Shown: in pieces, positions 8,163 to 16,061 of the stretch | Position numbering within the stretch: the stretch's first letter is position 1 | Layout: each line of letters starts with the position of its first letter | NCBI GenBank assembly: GCA_035601835.1 | Contig: DATNNM010000011.1 | Location: 533,323-597,322, forward strand | DNA: 64,000 bases | From: Candidatus Tumulicola sp. | GTDB taxonomy: Bacteria; Vulcanimicrobiota; Vulcanimicrobiia; Eremiobacterales; Eremiobacteraceae | Direction of reading: 5' to 3' | Program-made: the position numbers and the translations under genes | The notes under the pieces: generated by a model | Databases searched by the model: none | The model's input: the letters and a program-made list of their open reading frames with translations, nothing else | Told to the model about the DNA's origin: nothing

Positions 8163-8996
8163 TCAGAAAAACGGGTTGTGCTCGCGTTCCTCTTCGATCG
8201 TCGAGGGCGGGCCATGACCCGGCAAGACGACGGTCTCGTCCGGCAGCGTGAAGATCTTGGTGGCCGCACCGTGCAGCAGATCTTCGTAACCGAAACGATC
8301 GCCGAAACAGCCGCCGACGGATCCGGCGAAGAGCGTGTCGCCGGTGAAGATGGATCCTCGGTAGATGAAGCAGATGGACCCATCCGTGTGACCGGGCGTG
8401 TGCACGACGCGGATCTCACCGTCGCCGAACGCCAAGCTTTCGCCGTCGCTGACCGAGACGGCATCGCGCGAGAGCGCGCCGAGCGCCGGCGCGTCAAGGC
8501 GGTGGACCGCGATGCGCGCCGATGGGAACGCGCGACGGATCTCGGGGACCCCGTCGATATGGTCGGGATGTTTGTGCGTGACGAGGATGTAGTCGAGCTT
8601 GACCGGAGAGCGCTGCAGCGTCGCGATGATGTTGCGCGTATTCCCGCCGGGATCGACGAAAGCCGCAACTTTTTGCTGCTCGAGGATGAGGAAATAGCCG
8701 TTGCTCGGGTGCGGGGTGTTGATCTGATGTCCGATGTGCTGGCCTTGCTCGCGCTCGACGGGGCGCCAGCGCGAGAGGGCGATGTCCGCCAGCTTGCCCG
8801 CATCGAGTTTGAGCGCGCGCCCGATAGCCCGCGCCTCGTCTTCGCTGGGCTTGGCGGCGTCCTGCATGAATTGCGCCAACCGTTCCGCGGCAACGCCGGT
8901 GCGCGCCGAGAGTTCGGAGACCTCTGTGCCGCGTCCGCGCGACGCTTTGCGGATGATGTCCCCGAAGGTGTCTTCAAGTTCGAGTTTGATGATCAC
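8163..8996 (-). CDS. HTH-fused metallo-beta-lactamase-fold hydrolase
   Basis: The start is taken as GTG at 8996 (277 residues), eight bases past the emrB stop. The frame is open further upstream, but only across emrB coding sequence. Residues about 10-70 look like an XRE-type helix-turn-helix bundle (VSELSARTGVAAERLAQFM, then EDEARAIGRALKL). Residues 90-277 are a glyoxalase-II-like MBL domain: THKHPDH supplies H141, H143, D145 and H146, followed by HTPGHTDGS, FTGDTLFAGSVG and LPGHGPPST. All metal ligands are present. It is the last gene of the marR-emrA-emrB operon, which suggests a role in handling an exported or related compound. The substrate is unknown. Confidence 0.82.
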   Translation of the reverse strand: MIIKLELEDTFGDIIRKASRGRGTEVSELSARTGVAAERLAQFMQDAAKPSEDEARAIGRALKLDAGKLADIALSRWRPVEREQGQHIGHQINTPHPSNGYFLILEQQKVAAFVDPGGNTRNIIATLQRSPVKLDYILVTHKHPDHIDGVPEIRRAFPSARIAVHRLDAPALGALSRDAVSVSDGESLAFGDGEIRVVHTPGHTDGSICFIYRGSIFTGDTLFAGSVGGCFGDRFGYEDLLHGAATKIFTLPDETVVLPGHGPPSTIEEEREHNPFF

Positions 8997-9003
8997 CCCG
9001 CGG

Positions 9004-10581
9004 TCATTCGGCGGCGGCAGGGGCAGGCGCCTGGGAGCCGCGCAATTTCGAGATTTGGAAGAACGGCAGAATAACCGCCGTCGCGATGAGCGATATCGCC
9101 AGGGCGAGCGACACGTCGGCAAACGCGCCGACGAACGCCTGTTGCGTCAGCAACAACGAGAGTAAGGCCTTTGCCTGCTGCGCTGCCAGCGCGGCCGAAG
9201 AGCCATGCGCCATAAAGCCGGCGGTGAACGAGGCAAGCCGCTCGCTGGTCTGGCTTGAGAACTGCGTCAGGGCCTCGCCGAAACGTTCGAAATGGAATTT
9301 CTCGCGATTGACGACCATCGTCGCCAGGATCGCGATGCCGAAGGAACCGCCAAGCGTGCGCGTGAGATTGAACAAGGACGAGCCGTCGGCACGATCCCTC
9401 GGCGCGAGTGCGGTCAGCGACAGCGCGCCGATGGAGGTGAACATGAACGGCAGCGAAGCGCCGCGCAGGATCTGGATCCACATCAGCGTTGACCACGAGG
9501 TTTGCAGATCGGCGAGGCTTTGGAAGTAGAGCGCCGCAGCGAAAAGCCCGAGTCCGAAGAACATCAAAAACCGCCCGTCGATGAAGGACGACAGCTGGCC
9601 CACCACGGGGAACAGCACGAGACTGACCAGGGCCGCGGGGAAGAGCAACAGCCCGATCTGCAACGCGGTGTAGTGCAGCAGATTGCCGGCGAACAGCGGC
9701 GTGATGAACAGCATGCCGAAAAGCGCCGCGCCCAGCATCGCGCCGGCGACCGAGCCGAGCGTGAAATTGCGGTTGGCGAAGATCCGAATATTGATGAGCG
9801 GGTGCTCGACGCGCAGCTCGATGACGAGAAAGGCGATGAAGGCAGCGAGGGAAAGGGCGCTCATCCCGATGATGAACGACGACTCGAACCAGCCGTTTTT
9901 CTCGCCCTCCTGGAGCACGATCTGCAGGGTGGCCAGCCACGTCCCCACCGCGAGCAAGCCCCAAATGTCGATCGGCCGAGAAGCGCGCTGCGCGAGAGCT
10001 TCGCGGTTCTCGCCGATGAGCGTTTGGCTCAAGATGATCGAGAGCGTGACCAGCGGCACGTTGACGAAGAATATCCACGGCCACGACAGGGTGTCGGTGA
10101 GCCAGCCGCCGAGCGTGGGGCCGATGGCGGGTCCGATCGTCGCGCCCACGCCGTACAGCGCCGATGCCATCGCGAATTCCGAGGGCGGGAACGCCTCGAG
10201 CAGGATGGTGAGCGACACCGGCAGGATGGCTCCGCCGCCGATGCCCTGCAGCACGCGGAAGAAGATGAGCGAAGGCAAGTTCCACGACAGACCGCACAGC
10301 AGCGAAGCCACCATGAACACGAACTGGCTGATCGCGAAATAGCGCTTCAGTCCGATGACGCTGGAGAGCCAGCCGGTCGTCGGGATGATGATGACGTTGC
10401 TGATGAGATACCCGGTGATCACCCAATCGATCTCGTCTACGCCTGCCCCAAAGCTTGACTGCATGTTCGGAATGGCGACGTTGACGATGCTGGCATCCAG
10501 CACCGCGGTCAGCGCCGCGAGCATCACCGGGATGGCGATGAGCCATTTGTTCCCGGTGATCACCTTGGAATAGGATTGCAT
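9004..10581 (-). CDS. emrB: EmrB/QacA-type drug:H+ antiporter (DHA2, 14 TM)
   Basis: This 525-residue MFS transporter has the DHA2 motifs LDASIVNVAIPNM in helix 1, DWVITGYLISNVIIIP in helix 2 and GIGGGAILPVSL in helix 5, with about 14 hydrophobic segments. Together with EmrA it should form an inner-membrane pump that exports drugs or toxic metabolites, using an outer-membrane channel that is not encoded here. It follows emrA by 11 bases and precedes the HTH-MBL gene by 7. It is probably controlled by the MarR regulator at the head of the operon. Substrate specificity is unknown. Confidence 0.92.
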   Translation of the reverse strand: MQSYSKVITGNKWLIAIPVMLAALTAVLDASIVNVAIPNMQSSFGAGVDEIDWVITGYLISNVIIIPTTGWLSSVIGLKRYFAISQFVFMVASLLCGLSWNLPSLIFFRVLQGIGGGAILPVSLTILLEAFPPSEFAMASALYGVGATIGPAIGPTLGGWLTDTLSWPWIFFVNVPLVTLSIILSQTLIGENREALAQRASRPIDIWGLLAVGTWLATLQIVLQEGEKNGWFESSFIIGMSALSLAAFIAFLVIELRVEHPLINIRIFANRNFTLGSVAGAMLGAALFGMLFITPLFAGNLLHYTALQIGLLLFPAALVSLVLFPVVGQLSSFIDGRFLMFFGLGLFAAALYFQSLADLQTSWSTLMWIQILRGASLPFMFTSIGALSLTALAPRDRADGSSLFNLTRTLGGSFGIAILATMVVNREKFHFERFGEALTQFSSQTSERLASFTAGFMAHGSSAALAAQQAKALLSLLLTQQAFVGAFADVSLALAISLIATAVILPFFQISKLRGSQAPAPAAAE

Positions 10582-10592
10582 GCTCTGCCGGA

Positions 10593-11837
10593 CTAGTGGT
10601 TGCTTGTGTCGATCGTGACTTCGACCGAAAGCCCCTGTCGCAAGGCTTGGTCGGCGTTTGGATCTTGGTCCACGGTGATGCGCACCGGAACGCGCTGCAC
10701 GACCTTGGTGAAGTTGCCGCTCGCGTTGTCGGGCGGGATGAGCGAGAACGTGGCGCCGGTGGCCGGCGCGATGTTCTGGACCTTGCCGGTGAGCCTAAGT
10801 TTCGGATAGGCGTCCACCTTGATGTCGACCGGCTGGCCCACGCGCACGTTGGTCAGCTGCGTCTCCTTGAGGTTGGCCGTGATCCATAACGCGTGGGGAT
10901 CGGCGACCGCCATGAGCGGCTGGCCGACGGCCACGGAATCGCCGACATTGACCGACTTCTTGCTCACCACACCGTCGATCGGGGCCAAGATGGTCGCGTA
11001 CGAGAGTTGCAGCCGGGCGAGATCGAGCGCCGCCTTGGCGGCCCTGACCTGCGCGGCGCCCGTCGCCGCCTGCGCCGACTTGATCTGGGTGGTCTGGAAG
11101 CCGGTCTCCGCTTGCGCAAGTTGGGCACTCCCGGCCGCGATTTGGTTTTGGGCCTGCCCGATGCCGGCTTGCGCCTGCGCGACTGCGGCCTGCGCTTCGC
11201 GCACGCCCTGCGCGGCGGCATCCCGCGCGGCGCGGGCGGCGTCGTACGCGGCCTTGGCCGCATCCCATTGCGACTGCGCAATGGCCCCCTGAGCCACCAG
11301 CGTGCGCGCGCGTTGCTCATCCGAGGCGGCCTTTGTGAGCGCGGCCTGCGCCGCATCGAGTTGAGACTTTGCGGCGGCGACCGCGGCTTGAGTCGAGGTG
11401 TACTTCGCCTGCGCGTTCTGCAGCCCGCCTTGCGCCTGGCCGATGCCCGCACTCGCTTGCGCCGTCTGCGCCGCCGTCAACGCCGCTTGCTGCGGTACGC
11501 CGATCGTGGCGGCACGCCCGTTGGCGACTGCCTGCGCGTACGCGGCCGCGGCTTGTTCCACGGCGCCTTTGAGGTCGCGATCGTCCAGCAGGACCAACTT
11601 GTCGCCCTTGTGGACGAAACGGTCGTCCTCGACGTAGACCGCCTTGACCTGGCCCTTCACCTTAGGACTGATGTTCGTGATGTCGCCGCTGATCTGCGCG
11701 TCGTCAGTCGAAACGTGGCGCGATGCATAGATGAAATACGGTATGCCGACGATCAAGCCGATGATGACGAGCGCTGCGGCGATTGCGATGATGATCCTGC
11801 GACGGCTTCCGTTGCCGGCAGGAGTCTGTTGCGCCAC
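10593..11837 (-). CDS. emrA: EmrA/HlyD-family membrane fusion protein
   Basis: This 414-residue periplasmic adaptor has one N-terminal membrane helix (IIIAIAAALVIIGLIVGIPY), then the first half of a lipoyl domain (STDDAQISGDITNISPKV). A very long Ala/Gln-rich coiled-coil hairpin follows (about residues 75-280), then the second lipoyl half (LAPIDGVVSKKSVNVGD) and a beta-barrel domain. This is the EmrA layout. The hairpin is unusually regular, with many AQA/QAQ units, and should bridge toward an outer-membrane channel. It begins four bases after the marR stop and is followed by emrB. Confidence 0.9.
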   Translation of the reverse strand: MAQQTPAGNGSRRRIIIAIAAALVIIGLIVGIPYFIYASRHVSTDDAQISGDITNISPKVKGQVKAVYVEDDRFVHKGDKLVLLDDRDLKGAVEQAAAAYAQAVANGRAATIGVPQQAALTAAQTAQASAGIGQAQGGLQNAQAKYTSTQAAVAAAKSQLDAAQAALTKAASDEQRARTLVAQGAIAQSQWDAAKAAYDAARAARDAAAQGVREAQAAVAQAQAGIGQAQNQIAAGSAQLAQAETGFQTTQIKSAQAATGAAQVRAAKAALDLARLQLSYATILAPIDGVVSKKSVNVGDSVAVGQPLMAVADPHALWITANLKETQLTNVRVGQPVDIKVDAYPKLRLTGKVQNIAPATGATFSLIPPDNASGNFTKVVQRVPVRITVDQDPNADQALRQGLSVEVTIDTSNH

Positions 11838-11841
11838 GGAC

Positions 11842-12411
11842 TTATGCGCTCGGCAGTTCGAATTTCGGCAGGCTGAGCGTGCCGACGTGCGCGCGCAGTT
11901 TGTCGAGCAGTTCGACGAGCTGGCGCTTTTCTTTCGTGCTGAAGCAGCTGACTATTTGCTTGGTGATGCCGTGGTGGCGCGGCGCGAACCATGCCATGAA
12001 CTCTTTGCCCTTCTTGGTCAACTCCGCCAGCACCATGCGCCGGTCGCCGGGATAATCCGTGCGCTGCACGACTCCGTCCCGGACCAGGCCATCGATGAGG
12101 CCGGTGATGTTCGCGCGCGTGACCACGAGGTAGTCGCCCAACTCAGACAGCGGCAGCGAGTTCGAATCGACCGCATCGAGCACCATGAGGATGTTCAGGC
12201 GGCCAGGCGTGAGGTTCAGGTCGCCGTAGGTTGACTCGAATAGATTGCTGAGTTCGCTGAGGGTTCGCTTCAGGGTGATCATGAGGTTGACGTTGTCGAA
12301 GTTGCCGCTGGAACAGGACTGGCAGTAGTGCATGATGCCCGAGCGGAGCTTGAGTAGATCGTCAGTCGTCTCGTCAGCGGGCGCGGTGGCAGCGGTGGTT
12401 GTCTCGTCCAT
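11842..12411 (-). CDS. MarR-family regulator of the emrAB operon
   Basis: This 189-residue winged-helix protein has a MarR core at about residues 50-160: LTPGRLNILMVLDA, then LPLSELGDYLVVTRANITGLIDGLVRDGVV (recognition helix) and the wing DYPGDRRMVLAELTKKG. It has a longer Thr/Ala-rich N-terminus than usual, with two cysteines in YCQSCSS that could sense oxidation; that role is inference. The AAGGAG ribosome site sits just before the ATG. As first gene of marR-emrA-emrB-MBL it most likely represses its own operon until a ligand binds. Confidence 0.9.
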   Translation of the reverse strand: MDETTTAATAPADETTDDLLKLRSGIMHYCQSCSSGNFDNVNLMITLKRTLSELSNLFESTYGDLNLTPGRLNILMVLDAVDSNSLPLSELGDYLVVTRANITGLIDGLVRDGVVQRTDYPGDRRMVLAELTKKGKEFMAWFAPRHHGITKQIVSCFSTKEKRQLVELLDKLRAHVGTLSLPKFELPSA

Positions 12412-12427
12412 ACGGCTCCTTGATAGT

Positions 12428-12438
12428 TTAGTGCCTAA
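12428..12438 (-). promoter_or_regulatory. Possible MarR operator
   Basis: TTAGtgcCTAA is a perfect 4-base dyad with a 3-base spacer, 17 bases upstream of the marR start. Its position in the leader of an autoregulated marR gene makes it a plausible operator. A TATACC that could be a -10 lies just upstream on the minus strand (about 12457). The dyad is short, so chance is possible. Confidence 0.4.
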
Positions 12439-12502
12439 CCATTTATGCCCTCATGGTATAGGCTCCTCCCTGCCACCTTGAGTGCGCCCCCCTCCGTTAG
12501 CC

Positions 12503-13243
12503 CTATCTCACCACAATCGTGAGAGCCATGTTTCTGTGCCCGGAGCCGCACTGAATCGAGCAATGAATGACGTACGTTCCGGCTTTCGGCGTGAACGTCA
12601 CTCTCGCGAATTGGTCCTGACTGATCGCGGTTTGCGGGATCCCGAGCTCGTCCGATTGGATGCCGTGCACGCCCGAAGTGGAGGTCAATCGCAATGTCAC
12701 CGGTCTTCCGGCGGCAACGCTGATCGTATCGGGCGTGAATTTCCAGTTGGACGCGACGATGTTGACGACAGAAACGACGGTTGCCGTCGGAGGCGGCGGT
12801 GCCGCCGCGGCTGCCATGGCCACGCTCACCGTCCGGGAGTTGCCGTCGTAGTTGACGTTCGCTCCCAACGATTCCGAGATGAAGCGCAGCGGCACCAACG
12901 TGCGCGCACCCACCAAGAACGGCGCGACGTCCAAAGAGGTCGCCTGGCCGTTGATGGTCGCCGCCGTCGAGCCGATGTGCAGTTGGATGTTGCGGTGGTT
13001 GCCGGTCGCGTTGATCAAACCGTTGTCGTAGACGACGGTCGCGCCAAGACGCTCGAAGACGCCGCGCAGCGGCACAAAAACGCGTCCGCTCCTCACGATG
13101 GGCGGCTGGTCGAACGATGCCTCTTGGCCGTTCACGATGATGCGTACGTTGTCCGCAAGGGCTTGCGCCGATGGAAACATGCTCACGCTTGGACTAAGGA
13201 ACGAGAGCGACAAAACAATCGTAAGAGCACGAAGGATTCGCAT
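12503..13243 (-). CDS. Copper amine oxidase N-domain fused to a CuA cupredoxin
   Basis: I chose the ATG at 13243 (246 residues) because AGGAAGGGG lies just before it and a signal peptide follows (residues 1-30). Residues about 32-145 hold two copies of the copper-amine-oxidase N-terminal-like unit (GRVFVPLRGVFERLGA, then ARTLVPLRFISESLGA), typical of cell-surface proteins. After an Ala/Pro linker, residues about 165-246 form a cupredoxin with a full CuA site: H193, then CSIQCGSGHRNM giving C228, C232, H236 and M239. This matches the C-x3-C-x3-H-x2-M site of cytochrome oxidase subunit II. It probably carries a binuclear copper centre outside the membrane. No oxidase genes adjoin it. Confidence 0.82.
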   Translation of the reverse strand: MRILRALTIVLSLSFLSPSVSMFPSAQALADNVRIIVNGQEASFDQPPIVRSGRVFVPLRGVFERLGATVVYDNGLINATGNHRNIQLHIGSTAATINGQATSLDVAPFLVGARTLVPLRFISESLGANVNYDGNSRTVSVAMAAAAAPPPPTATVVSVVNIVASNWKFTPDTISVAAGRPVTLRLTSTSGVHGIQSDELGIPQTAISQDQFARVTFTPKAGTYVIHCSIQCGSGHRNMALTIVVR

Positions 13244-13304
13244 AAGATACCCCTTCCTAATTAGGTCATACCCAAAAGGAGGGAGTCTCAACTACGCTCG
13301 GCCT

Positions 13305-14486
13305 TTAGTGGAGAACCCGTGGAACAAATGGTCCGTGTTTTGTGAACAGCGACGCCGCATCGCGCAGCACGGACTGCATTTCGTCTGCCAGTACGTCAGG
13401 CTCGTAGATCTCCAGATAATTGACGTGTTGACCGGCTTTGTTCGTCTCCATCGCGAGGTTGATCGACTTGCTCAAAGCCAGGGGCGGATTGCCCTTAGCG
13501 CCCATCACGGCGCTGCTGTTTTCGGCTGAGGTACGCAGTTGAAGGCCTGTGATAATGCGCCCGCTATAACCGATCACAAACTGATCTTCTTTTTCTGAAT
13601 TGGGGCTGTGAGGACCGGGGCCCGCATGGACGTTGCTTGACTGAAGCGCAAATCGGCGTCCCAACAGATCATTTGCCGAGTCGACAATCGCCTGTTTGGT
13701 GCGCAACCCCTCGCCAGCATCGACTTTGCTCTGGTCATTGATATTCAGACCAGACCCCTCAGACAGCGAGATGTACTGACTAGGGAAGTCGGCGGCATAA
13801 GCTTTGAAGATATTCTGCCATGCCCCGATATACTTGGACGGCGTATAACCGTCATTTCCCCACGTCTTAAGATCCTTCGGCGAATTCGGCAGCGTGAACT
13901 CTGCAGAGACCGATGTCGGTCCGTCAGCTGCGACCAGTCTCAGAGCGGGCGACGATCCGTACCTGTCGCCCACCTGCTTCACGAACGCCAGCCAATTGGC
14001 AAGATACGTTGGGTCCCACGGCATCGGAAGCGGCAAAACGGTGCCTTTGCCGGGGCCATATTGGATTGCGAACGGTTCGGTCTTCGCGCCTGCCAAAGCC
14101 CACGTAGGAGCAAAGAATCCGGGGAAAATGAGGAGGTGCACCCATTTTTTTGATGCAGCGGCCGCAGCGAACAGCGCATCCAGATTCGACCAATCCGGTT
14201 TTCCTTGGGTCGCCTCGATGTCGCTCCAATGGATCTGAAGCGCGACGCCGCTTATGGAGGGATTATTCAAGGCCTTCAGCCATGATGGATCCTTCAGCTC
14301 GGCGGTATCTATGACCACCACGAGCCCGCTCGGTGCGGCGACCAAGGTTGGGGGACCCGGATGACCGATCACGTGCGGCGTGCCGCCACCAACGGGCCCC
14401 GCAGACGCCTGCACGAAAGAGGCGACCGCAAGCAACGCGGCCGCGAATAACGGAAGAAGCACAGCTGTCACAAGAGAGCGTCTCAT
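13305..14486 (-). CDS. Secreted TIM-barrel-like protein, glycosidase-like
   Basis: This 393-residue protein has an N-terminal signal (LVTAVLLPLFAAALLAVA, cleavage near residue 28). The mature part has features of a (beta/alpha)8 hydrolase: GVALQIHWSDIEATQGKPDW resembles the beta-2/alpha-2 region of GH42/GH5-type glycosidases, followed by WLAFVKQVGDRYGS and later NYLEIYEPDVL. A catalytic acid pair cannot be assigned safely; candidates are E209 (VSAEFTLP) and E367 (LEIYEPD). It lies alone between the CuA protein and the MgsA fusion. The general class is moderately supported; the substrate is unknown. Confidence 0.65.
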   Translation of the reverse strand: MRRSLVTAVLLPLFAAALLAVASFVQASAGPVGGGTPHVIGHPGPPTLVAAPSGLVVVIDTAELKDPSWLKALNNPSISGVALQIHWSDIEATQGKPDWSNLDALFAAAAASKKWVHLLIFPGFFAPTWALAGAKTEPFAIQYGPGKGTVLPLPMPWDPTYLANWLAFVKQVGDRYGSSPALRLVAADGPTSVSAEFTLPNSPKDLKTWGNDGYTPSKYIGAWQNIFKAYAADFPSQYISLSEGSGLNINDQSKVDAGEGLRTKQAIVDSANDLLGRRFALQSSNVHAGPGPHSPNSEKEDQFVIGYSGRIITGLQLRTSAENSSAVMGAKGNPPLALSKSINLAMETNKAGQHVNYLEIYEPDVLADEMQSVLRDAASLFTKHGPFVPRVLH

Positions 14487-14583
14487 GATGCGGTAACTCC
14501 GGCGCTTGCTTTAGAGTTCCTCCGAACCAGCGATTATAATGCTCCGCTCATATTCTCTACCGCCCGCACACGCGTACGTTTGC

Positions 14584-15495
14584 CTACAGGCTGCGGCGGT
14601 ACGTCGCGACGCCCGCTTCGACGCCGGTGCGCGTGAGGCCTAAGGACCGCGCCAGCGCGGCGAACGAGACGTTCTCGGCAAGCGTGTATGCGAAGAGCTC
14701 CTTGACCCCGCGAGCGCGCAGTTCAGTCGCCAGCCGCTCGACGAGCCGCCGGCCGACGCCTTGCCGGCGCGCGTCTCGCGAGACGATGATTCCAAGCTCA
14801 GCCGAATCGCGCCCGTCGATCCACGCGTGCGCCATGCCGACCGGCTCGTCGCCGCGCTCGGCCAGCAAGCCGACGACGTTGTCGCCGAGCTCGACGAACT
14901 GGCGCAGCTGCGCATCGTCCAGATCTTCTTTGAATTGGAAGAAACGGCAATACCGGTCTTCACTCGTGGTGTGTTCGAACACATAGCGGCAACGCGCCAG
15001 ATCATCGGATCGGATAAGCCTGACCCACACGCTGATCCGCTCCCCCACATGCTCGCCCTGCTCGCGGAAGTGATAGCCGAGATCCGTGAAGAGCGGCGAG
15101 GAGATCAGCAGATCGGCGGAACTGCGGTTGCATGCGATGGGCACGTCGTGCAGCACGGCGAGGCGCAGCAGCATCTTGACGTCGACGTCATGCGGTTGCG
15201 GCGTGAGCGGATCCCAGAAGAAGAAGACGACGTGGATCCGCCCCTCGGAGATCAGCGCGCCTACTTGCGCGTCGCCGCCGAGCGGGCCCGACAACAGCGT
15301 GTTGATGCGCAAGTCGAGTTTGCGTGCCACCGAACTTGCGGTCGTCGCGGTGGCGTAGATATCGCAATTCGAAAGCGTGTCGGCGTTGAACGCCGCCCAC
15401 TCCGCCATCTCGTCTTTGCGGGCGTCGTGGGCGATAAGGGCGACACTGAGCCGTTCGGGTTCGTCCCTGGTGAAAGCAAGCGCCATGGCCGCCAT
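14584..15495 (-). CDS. Methylglyoxal synthase fused to a GNAT acetyltransferase
   Basis: Residues about 15-140 are a complete methylglyoxal synthase, which converts dihydroxyacetone phosphate to methylglyoxal and phosphate. The active-site residues match E. coli MgsA with an offset of four: D24 (IAHD), D75 (GPLGGDAQ), H102 and D105 (QPHDVD), with the SGPLGGD and ACNRSSADLLISS motifs intact. Residues about 155-303 are a GNAT domain of the Pat-like type (VRLIRSDD, then RYCRFFQ), with the acetyl-CoA loop RRQGVGRRLV at 243-252. MgsA is normally a stand-alone protein of about 150 residues. The fusion suggests acetyl-CoA-dependent modification linked to methylglyoxal output; this is inference. The start could also be the ATG three codons later. 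Confidence 0.9.
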   Translation of the reverse strand: MAAMALAFTRDEPERLSVALIAHDARKDEMAEWAAFNADTLSNCDIYATATTASSVARKLDLRINTLLSGPLGGDAQVGALISEGRIHVVFFFWDPLTPQPHDVDVKMLLRLAVLHDVPIACNRSSADLLISSPLFTDLGYHFREQGEHVGERISVWVRLIRSDDLARCRYVFEHTTSEDRYCRFFQFKEDLDDAQLRQFVELGDNVVGLLAERGDEPVGMAHAWIDGRDSAELGIIVSRDARRQGVGRRLVERLATELRARGVKELFAYTLAENVSFAALARSLGLTRTGVEAGVATYRRSL

Positions 15496-15598
15496 TCTAC
15501 CACGCGGGGCCTAAGGTACGGTTATGCACTCGTGACGATGTTGGCGCCCGCAGTGCTGCAATCGTCGCACCCCCGGCGCCGCACCGGGACGGTAAACG

Positions 15599-15631
15599 GG
15601 AGCCCGCGGCCGACGTGCGACCGCGGGCTCC
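15599..15631 (-). terminator. Hairpin terminator after the small lipoprotein gene
   Basis: An 11-bp perfect stem (GGAGCCCGCGG with CCGCGGGCTCC) and an 11-base loop lie 23 bases beyond the stop of the minus-strand lipoprotein gene. No strong T-tract follows on the minus strand (CGTTTACC), so termination is likely but not certain. Confidence 0.5.
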
Positions 15632-15653
15632 GTTGGTGTGAGACCTGTAGGGT

Positions 15654-16061
15654 CTATTGGACGCTTCCAGATGTGGTCGTCACGGTCACGTTGACGACGG
15701 CGGCATGGCCGAACCCGTCGCTGATCGTGACGGAGCACTTGCCCGCGCTCGCCGATGCCAGCGTGAACTGAGCGCTCGGGCCGTTCGCGGTGGCCGGCGA
15801 GAGGTTCGCGACCGGTCCGGTGCTGCACGTATTCGCGATCGTGAAGGCTTGCGTGAAGCCGCCTTCAACGGCCACGAAGGTCTGTTGCGAACCGGCGGTG
15901 GTGAAGTTCACGTTGATCGCCGACCCGGGTGCTCCGCCGCCTGACTGGACGGTGAGCCCCGCGCCGCCGTTAGGCGTGACGACCGTCGTGGTCTCATTGC
16001 CGGTGCAACCGGCGAACGCGAGCACGGCGACGAACGCCAGCATTCCAAATGATGTCTTCAT
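15654..16061 (-). CDS. Small lipoprotein, function unknown
   Basis: The ATG at 16061 (135 residues) overlaps the upstream stop in a TAATG and begins a lipoprotein signal (MKTSFGMLAFVAVLAFAGC, lipobox Cys at 19). The mature protein is Thr/Ser/Gly-rich with an alternating pattern that suggests an all-beta Ig-like fold. It carries two cysteines (NTCSTG and GKCSVTI) that could form a disulfide. It is co-transcribed with the Vgb-like propeller upstream, so the two are probably displayed together on the cell surface. I do not recognise a family. Confidence 0.75.
   Translation of the reverse strand: MKTSFGMLAFVAVLAFAGCTGNETTTVVTPNGGAGLTVQSGGGAPGSAINVNFTTAGSQQTFVAVEGGFTQAFTIANTCSTGPVANLSPATANGPSAQFTLASASAGKCSVTISDGFGHAAVVNVTVTTTSGSVQ

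Noticed and set aside
8997..9122. Upstream extension of the MBL gene to an ATG at 9122.
   Set aside because: It would overlap the emrB end and encode an Arg/Ser-rich peptide without homology; GTG at 8996 is better placed.
9502..10458. Long charged frame antisense to emrB.
   Set aside because: Its Glu/Arg/Gln-rich composition is the usual complement of a hydrophobic transporter gene.
10964..11640. Repetitive appearance of the emrA coiled-coil region, considered as a tandem DNA repeat or CRISPR.
   Set aside because: The units are irregular Ala/Gln codons in one reading frame with no spacers; it is protein low complexity.
15645..15660. AGACC-TGTA-GGTCT small dyad near the lipoprotein stop, considered as a family member.
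   Set aside because: The stem is only five bases, and it lacks the TGTAG-hairpin order of the other copies.
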